Shown: positions 1 to 10,968, numbered from the stretch's first letter. The stretch: DNA of 32,878 nucleotides from Jeotgalibacillus terrae (GCF_016908195.1 NZ_JAFBDK010000027.1:1-32878), one strand, 5' to 3'. Notes: generated by a model not told the origin, from the letters alone. Program-made: numbers and translations.

Positions 1-51
1 TTATGTGGATCTCGTATGGCAACGGTGGATCAAATGGATGTCATTGGTGGG

Positions 52-1653
52 TCAAAAAGATGGCAACACTGGATCTATCCCTTGGCTGTAGTCACTTTTA
101 TCCTGAGCAACTATTTTATCAATTGCAAGACTATGGTTAATGATCGTAGGATCTTTTAAATAGACTTGCTGACCACTCATTATCTCTAAATTATTTACCT
201 TTAACATCTCTTCAGAAGAATCCTGCTCACTTGGCTCATCTTGTCTGTCGGATTCTGGTCCTGGCTTTGGTCCTGGCTCTGGTCCTGGCTTTGGTCCTGG
301 CTCTGGTCCTGGCTCTGGTCCTGGCTCTGGTCCTGGCTCTGGTCCTGGCTCTGGTCCTGGCTCTGGTCCTGGCTCTGGTCCTGGCTCTGGCTCTGGTCCT
401 TCTTGCTCTTTTTTGAAAGCTTCAAAAGCCTTACCTCTATTATTCGGATTTATAGCCATATCTATATTTGTCACAAAATATACAACATAATCATATATTA
501 CACCTAAAAATTTGTGGTAATTAATGTTTTCGATAAAACCTCCACGTTCATTGGAAATCTTTAATCCTTCTTCTAGATCATTGAAATTAGGAAAGTTCAG
601 GTAACCGAAAACATTATGTTGCTTGTAGCTATTTGCTTTTTTTCTTTGACTAATATTTGTAAGTTGCAACCAGTCATTGTTTACATTCAAGAAATTATAT
701 AAAGCAAAATTATTAACATACAATTTAATTCCATGACCAAATTTCTTCATATCATTAGTTTTTTGCTTACTTTTAACATACCATGTTCCACTAAAATCTG
801 GGATCATAATAGATTCATCATCAATCAATCCACCTGTAAGATAGTCATCAAATGATAAACTCCACGGTTTAAATAAATATTCTTCCTCAAGAATAGCTTT
901 TCTATCAATATTCTTAGATAAATCTATATATATCTTCTCTTTTTTTATTCTTGAGTCATTGACCAAGTATTGAAAACTAAGGATATTCTCTTTTTGATTG
1001 TAATCAAATTGAACACTTGCATCAAAATCATTTTTCATGTTTTCAATATTTTCTACTTCTAAATCAACTTTTTCTGCATCTTTAACAATAGTTATCTTAG
1101 GAATATTAGAATTTAATTTAAAATTAATCATTGAGATGTGTTTAAATTTTTCTAATTCTTTATCAGAATTAAGTAAATACATATCATGATCACTTATACC
1201 ACTAATTGTGATCTCTGTGCCTTGTGTAAAATTATTATCCTCAATTAACTCATATATAGGATTTATATTATCTTTATCCCATTTAATTAAGTATGTTTCA
1301 TCATTTTTATTTTTTGTTTTAATCTTTGCGGAGTCACCTAAAGAAAATATGGAAAATAAAGCAAGACCCTTACTACCTAAAATCATCAACCCTTCTTCAT
1401 TTGTTAAAGTAACTCTCTTTTTTTGAGAAGATGCAGCCTTACCTATTTCTTTTATAGCCTCTATTGAAAAACCATCTCCAGAATCTATTAATTTAATTTG
1501 ATTAGAGCTTGAGTTTATATGTATAGTTACTGATTTCGCATTAGCATCAACACCATTTTTTACTAATTCCGAAAGAACTACGAGTGGACTAGATACATTT
1601 CCTAATGTATTTAAAATTTCTTCTTTAGGTAGTTCTACCCCTAGAACAGGCAT
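52..1653 (-). CDS. MORC/MutL-like GHKL ATPase with Gly-Pro-Glu-Pro repeat
   Basis: The 533-aa protein opens with a GHKL (gyrase/Hsp90/kinase/MutL) ATP-binding fold. The N box is ELVKNGVDANA (E29, N33, D36), the second motif is DSGDG (57-61), and GSKGLALFS (93-101) is the lid glycine motif. No kinase, gyrase or Hsp90 middle domain is recognisable. Residues about 110-410 are an unassigned transducer-like region, 418-466 are a low-complexity GPEP/GPKP linker, and 467-533 are a short polar tail. The start is supported by AAGGGGAG seven bases upstream, and the ATG lies one base after the methyltransferase stop, so translation is probably coupled. MORC-like GHKL ATPases are known from prokaryotic restriction-modification loci, where they are thought to act as ATP-driven DNA-remodelling or loop-forming subunits. 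I infer a similar defence or modification role. Codon use is very AT-rich compared with the suf genes. The tail may be truncated (see findings). The GHKL call is firm, the role is inferred. Confidence 0.85.
   Translation of the reverse strand: MPVLGVELPKEEILNTLGNVSSPLVVLSELVKNGVDANAKSVTIHINSSSNQIKLIDSGDGFSIEAIKEIGKAASSQKKRVTLTNEEGLMILGSKGLALFSIFSLGDSAKIKTKNKNDETYLIKWDKDNINPIYELIEDNNFTQGTEITISGISDHDMYLLNSDKELEKFKHISMINFKLNSNIPKITIVKDAEKVDLEVENIENMKNDFDASVQFDYNQKENILSFQYLVNDSRIKKEKIYIDLSKNIDRKAILEEEYLFKPWSLSFDDYLTGGLIDDESIMIPDFSGTWYVKSKQKTNDMKKFGHGIKLYVNNFALYNFLNVNNDWLQLTNISQRKKANSYKQHNVFGYLNFPNFNDLEEGLKISNERGGFIENINYHKFLGVIYDYVVYFVTNIDMAINPNNRGKAFEAFKKEQEGPEPEPGPEPGPEPGPEPGPEPGPEPGPEPGPEPGPKPGPEPGPKPGPESDRQDEPSEQDSSEEMLKVNNLEIMSGQQVYLKDPTIINHSLAIDKIVAQDKSDYSQGIDPVLPSF
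257..400. repeat. 12-bp coding minisatellite (GGTCCTGGCTCT)
   Basis: Eleven head-to-tail copies of a 12-bp unit run from 257 to 388, followed by a 6-bp half unit and one more GGTCCT. Three of the copies differ only by CTTT for CTCT. On the coding (minus) strand each unit encodes Gly-Pro-Glu-Pro, or Gly-Pro-Lys-Pro in the variants. The near-identity suggests recent slippage or unequal exchange. Because the unit is a multiple of three, copy-number change alters linker length but never the frame. Confidence 0.95.
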
Positions 1654-1654
1654 T

Positions 1655-2920
1655 TTAATTCTCCCCTTTTCTTAATATTAATACAGTTTCATTATTCATT
1701 GATGAAACTGCACCATGACTTTTTATATTGGAAATCTTACGAGGCATTCTTTTTCTTGGTATAGCTCTATTAAATGTCGCTTCAACCTTTAAACCTTTGA
1801 GTTCACAATAGTCGCTTGTAATCTTATCAAGTCTTATTTCCACATTATCCACTCTTCTATTACCTAAAGTTAGTACCATAAGAGAATTTGGTTTTAGTAT
1901 TCTAATCATATGACTTAATGACAAAAAATAATCCGAAAAAAAGCTATTAACTTTTTTCTTTTTTTGGTTACTAATTTTAGTTAGTATTTCTTCAAGTGCA
2001 GGTATTTCCTCTCTCACTTTACTATTTTTCAGCCTACCTCCTAAACTCTGACTATCGATAGCAGAAAAATTACTAATCAGTTCTTCATTATTGACACTTA
2101 TATCTTGTCTGTCCATCCACAAAAGACTCAGTATTGAATATTGACCATAAGTAACGGTAGTTCCATTGTCTCCATAGGGTGGTGAAGTACAAATCAAATC
2201 AACGCTATTACTCTTCATTTTTTCCATTTCAATGTTAGAGTCACCTTGAGTTATTGATTGTTTTTTCTCATAGTTTGAATCTAAGTGTAAATGTTTTTCT
2301 TTAATGAGTATTATAAAGTCATTAAAAACGTTATTTTCCATACTTATTATTTTTTCTTCTTCTTTTATATGCAATTTAAAAGTCGAACTTCTGGTATTAC
2401 TGTACTTACGTATTAAATCTGATAAACATACCCAAAAGTATAATCGATTCTTTCTGTTCTTTTCTAAAATTATTGCTTGTCTTATCACTGTGAGATCTGA
2501 AATTACATCTTCGCGAAACCACTTGGATATTTTTGGGAAGTAATGACATGCTGTAATATCATTTTTCAATTTTCTAAAATTGTATATTAAATCTTCAATA
2601 CTATTATAAATAGTATCTGTGTTAACACCATTTATTTTTACGGTAGTGATAATATTAGCCAAAGGATTTATATCAATTCCTATTAAATTCAAATTAAATT
2701 TCTTACCTTCTACTAGAGTTGTTCCTGATCCGTGAAAGGGATCAAAAATGTTATCTATGTTTTTTTCTAATTTAATAATATCTCCTATTATTTTATGTTG
2801 CATAGGAGCAACCATCATCGCTGGATAAGTTGCTATTTCATGAACTCCAGCTCTTTTTTCCTTTTGAAAATCCCAATAACCATCACCATAACTATTAAGT
2901 TTATCTTGTAAAGTTGTCAA
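1655..2920 (-). CDS. DNA methyltransferase (N4-cytosine/N6-adenine amino-MTase)
   Basis: S-adenosylmethionine-dependent amino-methyltransferase. With the start chosen here the protein is 421 aa. FDPFHGSGTT (59-68) is the AdoMet-binding loop, GIDINP (81-86) is the acidic ribose-binding strand end, and TSPPYGD (245-251) is the catalytic motif. The S/TSPPY form is common in N4-cytosine enzymes, but adenine N6 cannot be excluded. The motif order is AdoMet site first and catalytic site second. About 160 residues between them could hold a target-recognition region. A longer frame begins at TTG 2998. I prefer TTG 2920, because GTAGGGG lies eight bases before it and the extra 26 residues are hydrophobic and run through repeat-rich upstream DNA. 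The gene is AT-rich and is the first gene of a two-gene unit with the GHKL ATPase. No restriction endonuclease, helicase or specificity subunit is visible in the window. Confidence 0.85.
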   Translation of the reverse strand: MTTLQDKLNSYGDGYWDFQKEKRAGVHEIATYPAMMVAPMQHKIIGDIIKLEKNIDNIFDPFHGSGTTLVEGKKFNLNLIGIDINPLANIITTVKINGVNTDTIYNSIEDLIYNFRKLKNDITACHYFPKISKWFREDVISDLTVIRQAIILEKNRKNRLYFWVCLSDLIRKYSNTRSSTFKLHIKEEEKIISMENNVFNDFIILIKEKHLHLDSNYEKKQSITQGDSNIEMEKMKSNSVDLICTSPPYGDNGTTVTYGQYSILSLLWMDRQDISVNNEELISNFSAIDSQSLGGRLKNSKVREEIPALEEILTKISNQKKKKVNSFFSDYFLSLSHMIRILKPNSLMVLTLGNRRVDNVEIRLDKITSDYCELKGLKVEATFNRAIPRKRMPRKISNIKSHGAVSSMNNETVLILRKGEN

Positions 2921-3048
2921 ATTAAAAACCCCTACTTTAGTACTTTTTTCATGAACTATATCACATGATAATACTGATAAGTAAATAAAAAATATCAATT
3001 AATATTTAGTAAATATTGATGTTAAATTGAAACCAGCTAGATTCATTG

Positions 3049-3062
3049 TTAGTTTAAACTAA
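3049..3062. promoter_or_regulatory. 14-bp perfect palindrome, candidate operator
   Basis: TTAGTTTAAACTAA reads identically on both strands and lies about 130 bp upstream of the chosen methyltransferase start. Position and symmetry would suit a repressor site controlling the accessory unit, but no regulator gene is visible nearby and AT-rich palindromes arise easily by chance. Confidence 0.25.
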
Positions 3063-3214
3063 AGTTCTAATATATACATTTTATACTATATTATTAGATG
3101 TTTATACCCTATTAACAAAAATGAACTGAATATTGATAAATATCTCTATCAAATATTTATTCTCTTTTGGGTTACCATTTAGCTTTATTTTTGTAGTGTT
3201 AGAAATAATTAAAA

Positions 3215-3249
3215 GCCATTAGAACCGCGTGTATATATCGTCTAATGGC
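3215..3249. repeat. 9-bp inverted repeat with 17-nt loop
   Basis: GCCATTAGA at 3215-3223 pairs perfectly with TCTAATGGC at 3241-3249. On the minus strand the hairpin is followed by TTTTAATTATTT, so it may be a backup terminator downstream of suf or a remnant of an integrated element. The large loop makes it weaker than the other terminators. Confidence 0.4.
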
Positions 3250-3363
3250 GTTCATGTATTCTGAAATAAATATGCCGTAATACTTCAGATACAACCGAAA
3301 TATTTAAAAGAAAGGATCGATCACAAGAAAAATATTATCTACAGCACTTTATTTGACTTAATT

Positions 3364-3397
3364 AAAAAAAGAAGACGAACTAGAAAAGTTCGCCTCC
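3364..3397 (-). terminator. Rho-independent terminator of the suf operon
   Basis: On the minus strand a 10-bp stem (arms 3388-3397 and 3371-3380, two G-U pairs, 7-nt loop) is followed by seven T at 3370-3364. It lies about 100 bp beyond the sufB stop codon. Confidence 0.9.
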
Positions 3398-3494
3398 TGA
3401 AATAAAAAATAATCTAAATCGTTACAAACAACATGATTCAAAACCCTCGTACTTAATTAAATTTTAGCACTTTATAAATAAAAAGTTTAGCTTA

Positions 3495-4892
3495 TTAGCC
3501 GATTGAACCTTCCATCTCGAACTTAATCAGACGGTTCATCTCTACTGCATATTCCATCGGAAGCTCTTTCGTGAATGGCTCAATGAAGCCCATTACGATC
3601 ATTTCAGTTGCTTCTTCTTCAGAAATTCCGCGGCTCATCAGATAGAATAGCTGCTCTTCAGAAACCTTAGACACTTTTGCTTCGTGCTCAAGTGAAATGT
3701 TGTCATTCAGAATTTCGTTGTATGGAATTGTATCAGATGTTGATTCGTTATCCATAATCAGCGTATCACACTCAATGTTAGAACGTGCACCGTGGGCTTT
3801 ACGTCCAAAGTGTACGATTCCGCGGTATGTTACTTTACCGCCTTGTTTTGAGATTGATTTCGATACGATTGTTGATGATGTGTTTGGTGCTAAGTGGTGC
3901 ATTTTAGCTCCTGCATCCTGGTGCTGACCTTTACCTGCAAGTGCGATTGACAGTGTCATACCACGTGCACCTTCACCGCGAAGGATCACTGCAGGATATT
4001 TCATTGTCAGCTTCGAGCCGATGTTTCCATCTACCCATTCCATTGTTGCATTTGCATCACATACTGCACGCTTCGTTACCAGGTTGAATACGTTATTCGC
4101 CCAGTTCTGAATCGTTGTGTAACGGCAGTAAGCGTCTTTTTTGATAATGATTTCAACAACGGCACTGTGAAGAGAGTTCGTTGTATAAACAGGTGCTGTA
4201 CAACCCTCAACATAGTGTACGCTTGAACCTTCATCAGCAATGATCAGTGTACGCTCGAACTGACCCATGTTTTCAGAGTTGATTCGGAAGTACGCCTGTA
4301 GTGGTGTATCAACCTTTACGCCTTTTGGAACGTAAATGAATGATCCACCTGACCATACTGCTGAGTTCAGTGCTGAGAACTTGTTATCACTAGAAGGAAT
4401 AACTGTTCCCCAGTGCTTTTTGAAAAGCTCTTCGTTTTCTTTAAGCGCTGAATCAGTATCCTTGAAGACGATACCCATGTCTTCAAGATCTTCTTTCATG
4501 TTGTGGTATACAACTTCTGATTCATACTGTGCAGATACACCTGCAAGATACTTCTGCTCAGCTTCAGGAATACCAAGCTTATCGAATGTACGCTTGATTT
4601 CTTCCGGAACCTCGTCCCAGCTGCGCTCGCTTTTCTCTGATGGCTTTACGTAGTACGTAATTTCATCAAAGTTCAATCCACTTAAGTCGCCGCCCCACTG
4701 AGGCATTGGCATATTGTAGAATTGCTCAAGCGCCTTCAGACGGTAGTTCAGCATCCACTCAGGCTCTTCTTTCATGCGGGAAATTTCTTCCACGATTTCA
4801 CGCGTCAGACCACGCTTTGAACGGAAAATCGATACGTCTTTATCATGGAAGCCATACTTATAATCGCCAACTTCGGGCATTTTCTTCGCCAT
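3495..4892 (-). CDS. sufB: Fe-S cluster assembly scaffold protein SufB
   Basis: SufB forms the SufBC2D scaffold that builds Fe-S clusters in the cytosol and passes them to apo-proteins. The 465-aa product matches the usual length and has the typical start [15 protein letters not shown], the internal beta-helix region with [11 protein letters not shown], the VEGCTAP segment whose Cys is a cluster/sulfur-relay candidate, and the conserved C-terminal part with LFYLMSRGI and [10 protein letters not shown]. It is the last gene of sufCDSUB, 26 bp after sufU, and is followed by a strong terminator. B. subtilis has the same order, which makes the call secure. Confidence 0.97.
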   Translation of the reverse strand: MAKKMPEVGDYKYGFHDKDVSIFRSKRGLTREIVEEISRMKEEPEWMLNYRLKALEQFYNMPMPQWGGDLSGLNFDEITYYVKPSEKSERSWDEVPEEIKRTFDKLGIPEAEQKYLAGVSAQYESEVVYHNMKEDLEDMGIVFKDTDSALKENEELFKKHWGTVIPSSDNKFSALNSAVWSGGSFIYVPKGVKVDTPLQAYFRINSENMGQFERTLIIADEGSSVHYVEGCTAPVYTTNSLHSAVVEIIIKKDAYCRYTTIQNWANNVFNLVTKRAVCDANATMEWVDGNIGSKLTMKYPAVILRGEGARGMTLSIALAGKGQHQDAGAKMHHLAPNTSSTIVSKSISKQGGKVTYRGIVHFGRKAHGARSNIECDTLIMDNESTSDTIPYNEILNDNISLEHEAKVSKVSEEQLFYLMSRGISEEEATEMIVMGFIEPFTKELPMEYAVEMNRLIKFEMEGSIG

Positions 4893-4918
4893 GATGATTC
4901 CTCCTTCTTTGTTTGCAG

Positions 4919-7879
<2,961 letters not shown>

Positions 7880-7896
7880 ATTCATCCTCCTATCAG

Positions 7897-8679
7897 TTAC
7901 GCTTCTTGTCCTACAGTTTCGTCTTCAATACCAAGCTCCTGCTTGATCCAGTCATACCCTTCACTTTCAAGGCGCTGTGCAAGCTCAGGTCCGCCAGACT
8001 TCACTACGCGGCCCTGCATCATAACGTGTACGAAATCAGGCTCAATGTAGTTTAGAAGACGCTGATAGTGAGTGATAATCAGGCAGCCGAAATCTTCGCT
8101 GCGCATCTGATTGATTCCTTTTGATACAACTTTAAGTGCATCAATATCAAGACCGGAGTCAATCTCATCAAGAATACCGAATTCAGGCTTGATCATCATC
8201 AGCTGAAGAATTTCGTTACGCTTCTTCTCACCGCCTGAGAAACCTTCATTCAGGTAACGCTGTGCCATATTCTGATCCATTTCAAGGAAGTCCATGTTTT
8301 TATCAAGTTCTTTGATGAATTTCATCAGAGAAATCTCCTGGCCTTCTTCACGGCGTGCATTGATTGCAGAACGAAGGAAGTCTGCGTTTGTCACACCAGT
8401 GATCTCACTTGGGTACTGCATTGCAAGGAATAATCCTGCAAGTGCGCGCTCGTCCACTTCCATCTCAAGCACGTTCTCACCGTTGAGGAGTACTTCACCT
8501 TTTGTTACTTCGAACTTAGGGTGTCCCATAATTGCAGAAGCAAGCGTTGATTTACCTGTTCCGTTAGGTCCCATAATAACGTGAATCTTACCGCTATCTA
8601 ATTCAAGGTTTACACCTTTTAAAATTTCTTTGCCTTCGATCTCAACGTGCAGATCTTTAATTACTAAAGTTGAAGCCAT
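7897..8679 (-). CDS. sufC: Fe-S assembly ATPase SufC
   Basis: ABC-type soluble ATPase that drives conformational change in the SufB-SufD scaffold. It is not a transporter. Walker A is GPNGTGKST (37-45), the signature is FSGGEKKR (147-154, the SufC-specific version), and Walker B with its acidic run is LDEIDSGLD (170-178). The length of 260 aa is typical. It is the first gene of the operon, with GGAGG before the ATG and a promoter upstream at 8748-8776. Confidence 0.97.
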   Translation of the reverse strand: MASTLVIKDLHVEIEGKEILKGVNLELDSGKIHVIMGPNGTGKSTLASAIMGHPKFEVTKGEVLLNGENVLEMEVDERALAGLFLAMQYPSEITGVTNADFLRSAINARREEGQEISLMKFIKELDKNMDFLEMDQNMAQRYLNEGFSGGEKKRNEILQLMMIKPEFGILDEIDSGLDIDALKVVSKGINQMRSEDFGCLIITHYQRLLNYIEPDFVHVMMQGRVVKSGGPELAQRLESEGYDWIKQELGIEDETVGQEA

Positions 8680-8747
8680 TGTCTAATTACCTCCGTTTGT
8701 ATGTGAATTTGAAATGGAAGAACCATTCTCAATTTATTCTCATTCTA

Positions 8748-8776
8748 ATCTTATAACAAATTAAAACTAGAATCAA
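8748..8776 (-). promoter_or_regulatory. sufC: Sigma-A-type promoter of sufCDSUB
   Basis: On the minus strand TTGATT (8776-8771) is separated by 17 bp from TAAGAT (8753-8748), about 70 bp before the sufC ATG. Two TGAGAAT direct repeats follow in the leader near 8730-8746. They could be a regulator site, but no specific protein is assigned. Confidence 0.6.
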
Positions 8777-8803
8777 ATGACGTTGACCCTTGCCTTTACA
8801 ATC

Positions 8804-8835
8804 AAAAAAGTCAGTGTAGGATACACTGACTTTTT
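8804..8835. terminator. Bidirectional terminator between small gene and suf
   Basis: A 9-bp perfect stem, GTCAGTGTA (8810-8818) with TACACTGAC (8822-8830), and a GGA loop, flanked by A6 and T5 so that it works on either strand. On the minus strand it ends the small gene at 8849-9043 and insulates the suf promoter. Confidence 0.88.
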
Positions 8836-8848
8836 CACTTCTCTACTA

Positions 8849-9043
8849 TTATAAATGATTGATGACTTTACCTTCAAGTTCCTGGACTAAGTCCTGTGAC
8901 TTTTTGTACTCTTCTTCACGTTTCATTTCCACATTCATACGCACATTGTGATCTCTCATATACGTCTCGTAACCAACTCCGTGCGAACTTAGCATCTGCT
9001 TCTCCATGTCAGTTGTAAAATCAACTTTAATCGGATGGATAAT
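8849..9043 (-). CDS. Small hydrophilic protein, 64 aa, apparent ATT start
   Basis: An open minus-strand frame upstream of sufC that a standard ATG/GTG/TTG search misses. It encodes a charged protein (IIHPIKVDFTTDMEKQML at the N end, and a Glu/Lys-rich, helix-prone C half ending EGKVINHL) and stops just before a terminator, as a real gene would. AAAGGA lies seven bases before an in-frame ATT at 9043, the only well-placed start. An ATG at 9050 abuts the same ribosome site and runs into a stop after seven codons. Either a rare ATT start is used, or four bases inserted near the ATG have shifted the frame, since deleting them would give M-I-I-H-P. An internal ATG would yield 52 aa but has no Shine-Dalgarno. 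I do not recognise the family and see no membrane segment. Confidence 0.5.
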   Translation of the reverse strand: MIHPIKVDFTTDMEKQMLSSHGVGYETYMRDHNVRMNVEMKREEEYKKSQDLVQELEGKVINHL

Positions 9044-9361
9044 GAATCATTCCTTTTCGGTTTTTTGTCCGTGACTTAGCTTCCAGATTTTTTCTAAAAC
9101 TGTTTGCTAGTTGGTGTATTACCCGCTAGAAAACTTAATAAACACCCTATCATAATTTTTTCACTATTACAAATATTCATTAAAGGAGTGTAAGGGTTTA
9201 CATTGTTTTTGTATCAAGGGATGAAAATTTTTAAATTTTTTTTGGAGGCTGCAGCATCCTGATGATGTGATCACTACATTCAAATCGTGCTTCTTTGCGG
9301 CTGAGCGCGAAAACACAACACCTGCGGCCCTAACACTACAACCAAGTCCTCCGCCCCCATC
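9044..9361. other. Intergenic region between metQ terminator and small gene
   Basis: No credible gene. It contains the 5' region of the small gene and an AT-rich stretch around 9150-9240. The 64-codon plus-strand frame over 9267-9461 overlaps the metQ terminator and the metQ 3' end and looks accidental. No clear promoter was identified. Confidence 0.5.
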
Positions 9362-9391
9362 AAAAAAACTGCCCAGTCTTAGACTGAGCAG
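9362..9391 (-). terminator. Terminator of the metNPQ operon
   Basis: Minus-strand stem of 10 bp (9391-9382 with 9378-9369, one G-U pair, TAA loop) followed by seven T. It starts 12 bp past the metQ stop. Confidence 0.92.
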
Positions 9392-9403
9392 CTTCCTACT
9401 ATA

Positions 9404-10255
9404 TTATTCACCATCTACAGGAACGACTGCGCCGCCCCATTCTTCAAGGATGAAGTCCTGAATCTCTTCAGAAGTTAATACTTCAACAAGCTTCTGAACC
9501 GCTTCATTCTCTTCATCACCGCTGTTTACCGCAATGACATTCACATATGGTGAATCTGAATCCTCAAGTGCGATTGAATCTTCAAGCGGGTTGATTCCTG
9601 CATCAATTGCATAGTTAGAGTTAATCAGAACAGCGTCTCCTTCTCCATTTTCATAAAGCTGAACAAGAAGTGCTGCTTCATAATCAGCTTCGAACTGAAG
9701 GTTTTTAGGGTTTTCTACAATGTCTGATACTTCTGCTTCTGTCTTTTCAACATCAGGATCAAGTGTGATCAGACCTTGTGCTTCAAGCATTGTCAGAATA
9801 CGGCCATGGTCAGCTACTGAATTACTCATCAGGATCTCAGCGCCGTCAGGAAGATCCTCGAGCGATTCGTGCTCCTGAGAATAGACACCAATCGGTTCGA
9901 TGTGGATACCGCCAGCATTAACAAAATCAAAATCTGTTTCAGGATCTGCAATTTGAGACTCAAGATAAGGAATGTGCTGGAAATAGTTCGCATCAATTTC
10001 ACCTGCATCAAGGTCCATATTAGGCAGGATATAATCCTGGTAGGTCTCAATCTTAAGATCCACGCCTTCTTCTTCAAGAATCGGCTGAGCCTGCTCAAGG
10101 ATTTCTGCGTGCGGTACATTAGATGCACCTACAGTCAGTTCAATCGGTTCGCCGTCTTCTCCTGATCCGATTCCTTCATCTGCACTATCTGAACCGCAAG
10201 CGGCTAATGCGAAGATACTTGTTACTGCGAATGTTCCTGCTACGAATTTTTTCAT
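9404..10255 (-). CDS. metQ: Methionine-binding lipoprotein MetQ
   Basis: Extracytoplasmic substrate-binding protein of the MetNPQ importer for methionine, including D-methionine in characterised systems. The 283-aa product begins with a lipoprotein signal peptide (MKKFVAGTFAVTSIFALAAC), with the lipobox LAAC and the mature N-terminal Cys at position 20. It continues with NLPA-family features: ASNVPHAEIL, the NYFQHIPYLE stretch and INSNYAIDAGI. AAAGGAGAG precedes the ATG. It is the last gene of the operon, 44 bp after metP. Confidence 0.95.
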   Translation of the reverse strand: MKKFVAGTFAVTSIFALAACGSDSADEGIGSGEDGEPIELTVGASNVPHAEILEQAQPILEEEGVDLKIETYQDYILPNMDLDAGEIDANYFQHIPYLESQIADPETDFDFVNAGGIHIEPIGVYSQEHESLEDLPDGAEILMSNSVADHGRILTMLEAQGLITLDPDVEKTEAEVSDIVENPKNLQFEADYEAALLVQLYENGEGDAVLINSNYAIDAGINPLEDSIALEDSDSPYVNVIAVNSGDEENEAVQKLVEVLTSEEIQDFILEEWGGAVVPVDGE

Positions 10256-10299
10256 GTGTGATTCTCTCCTTTAAATGTGTTTGATATAGTGAGCTAAAA

Positions 10300-10968
10300 T
10301 TAGCGTTTATCCAGTTTGTTGGTAAAGAAATCTCCGATAAATTGAATGATGAATACAATGATCAGGATAATAATCGTTGCTGCGAGCGTCACGTCATCTC
10401 TGCTCCGCTGGAATCCATCAAGGAAGGCCAGGTTGCCGAGTCCGCCTGCTCCGATTACACCGGCCATTGCCGTGTAACCAACCAGCGCGATCGCTGTCAC
10501 TGTAATACCTGAAATAAGAGCGGGCATTGATTCAGGAATCAATACCTTAAATACGATCGTACTTACTTTTGCACCCATTGAACGTGCGGCCTCAATAACA
10601 CCTTTATCAATTTCTCGCAGTGCAATTTCAACCATTCTTGCATAAAACGGTGCCGCTCCAATGATCAGTGCAGGTAACGCGGCGTCTGCTCCCCGTATTG
10701 TACCGAGAAGAGTCCTGGTAAATGGAATCAGCAGAACAATCAGGATGATAAATGGAATCGACCTGAAAATATTTACGACCGCTGTTGTAATGGCATACAC
10801 AATCTTGTTTTCCCAAAGGTTTCCTTTAGAAGTGAGAAATAATAGAAGTCCGAGTGCGATACCTAAAATAAATGTGATCACGACTGAAATAAGTGTCATA
10901 TAAATGGTTTCATATGTGGCTTCCCACATCATCGGCCATTCAACATTAGGAAAAATCTGCTCAATCAT
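10300..10968 (-). CDS. metP: Methionine ABC transporter permease MetP (MetI family)
   Basis: Integral membrane permease of the methionine importer. The 222-aa protein has about five hydrophobic segments. The BPD-type EAA loop region (EAARSMGAKVSTIVFKVLIPES, about 125-146) docks onto the MetN ATPase. Its start overlaps the metN end by eight bases, and GGAGGTGATC precedes the ATG. Family length and neighbours agree. Confidence 0.94.
   Translation of the reverse strand: MIEQIFPNVEWPMMWEATYETIYMTLISVVITFILGIALGLLLFLTSKGNLWENKIVYAITTAVVNIFRSIPFIILIVLLIPFTRTLLGTIRGADAALPALIIGAAPFYARMVEIALREIDKGVIEAARSMGAKVSTIVFKVLIPESMPALISGITVTAIALVGYTAMAGVIGAGGLGNLAFLDGFQRSRDDVTLAATIIILIIVFIIQFIGDFFTNKLDKR

Larger units (their letters stand above)
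2921..3494. other. AT-rich junction between accessory unit and suf operon
   Basis: No convincing coding frame. It holds the presumed promoter region of the methyltransferase unit, ATATTGAT-type inverted repeats near 2994-3020 and 3129-3157, a 14-bp perfect palindrome TTAGTTTAAACTAA at 3049-3062, a 9-bp stem hairpin at 3215-3249, and the suf terminator. This is the probable right boundary of the acquired segment. No integrase, direct-repeat target duplication or tRNA was recognised here. Confidence 0.6.

Noticed and set aside
257-400. CRISPR-like array
   Set aside because: The units are contiguous 12-mers with no unique spacers, and they encode a protein linker.
201-507. Long open frames on both strands through the 12-bp repeat
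   Set aside because: A 12-bp unit without stops is open in every frame. Only the frame joined to the GHKL domain has non-repeat protein sequence on both sides.
2921-2998. Longer methyltransferase start at TTG 2998
   Set aside because: The added segment runs through repeat-rich upstream DNA, has no good ribosome site and is not family-like. TTG 2920 has GTAGGGG upstream. Not fully excluded.
9267-9461. 64-aa plus-strand frame over the metQ terminator
   Set aside because: It overlaps the terminator and the metQ coding end on the opposite strand, with no start signal.
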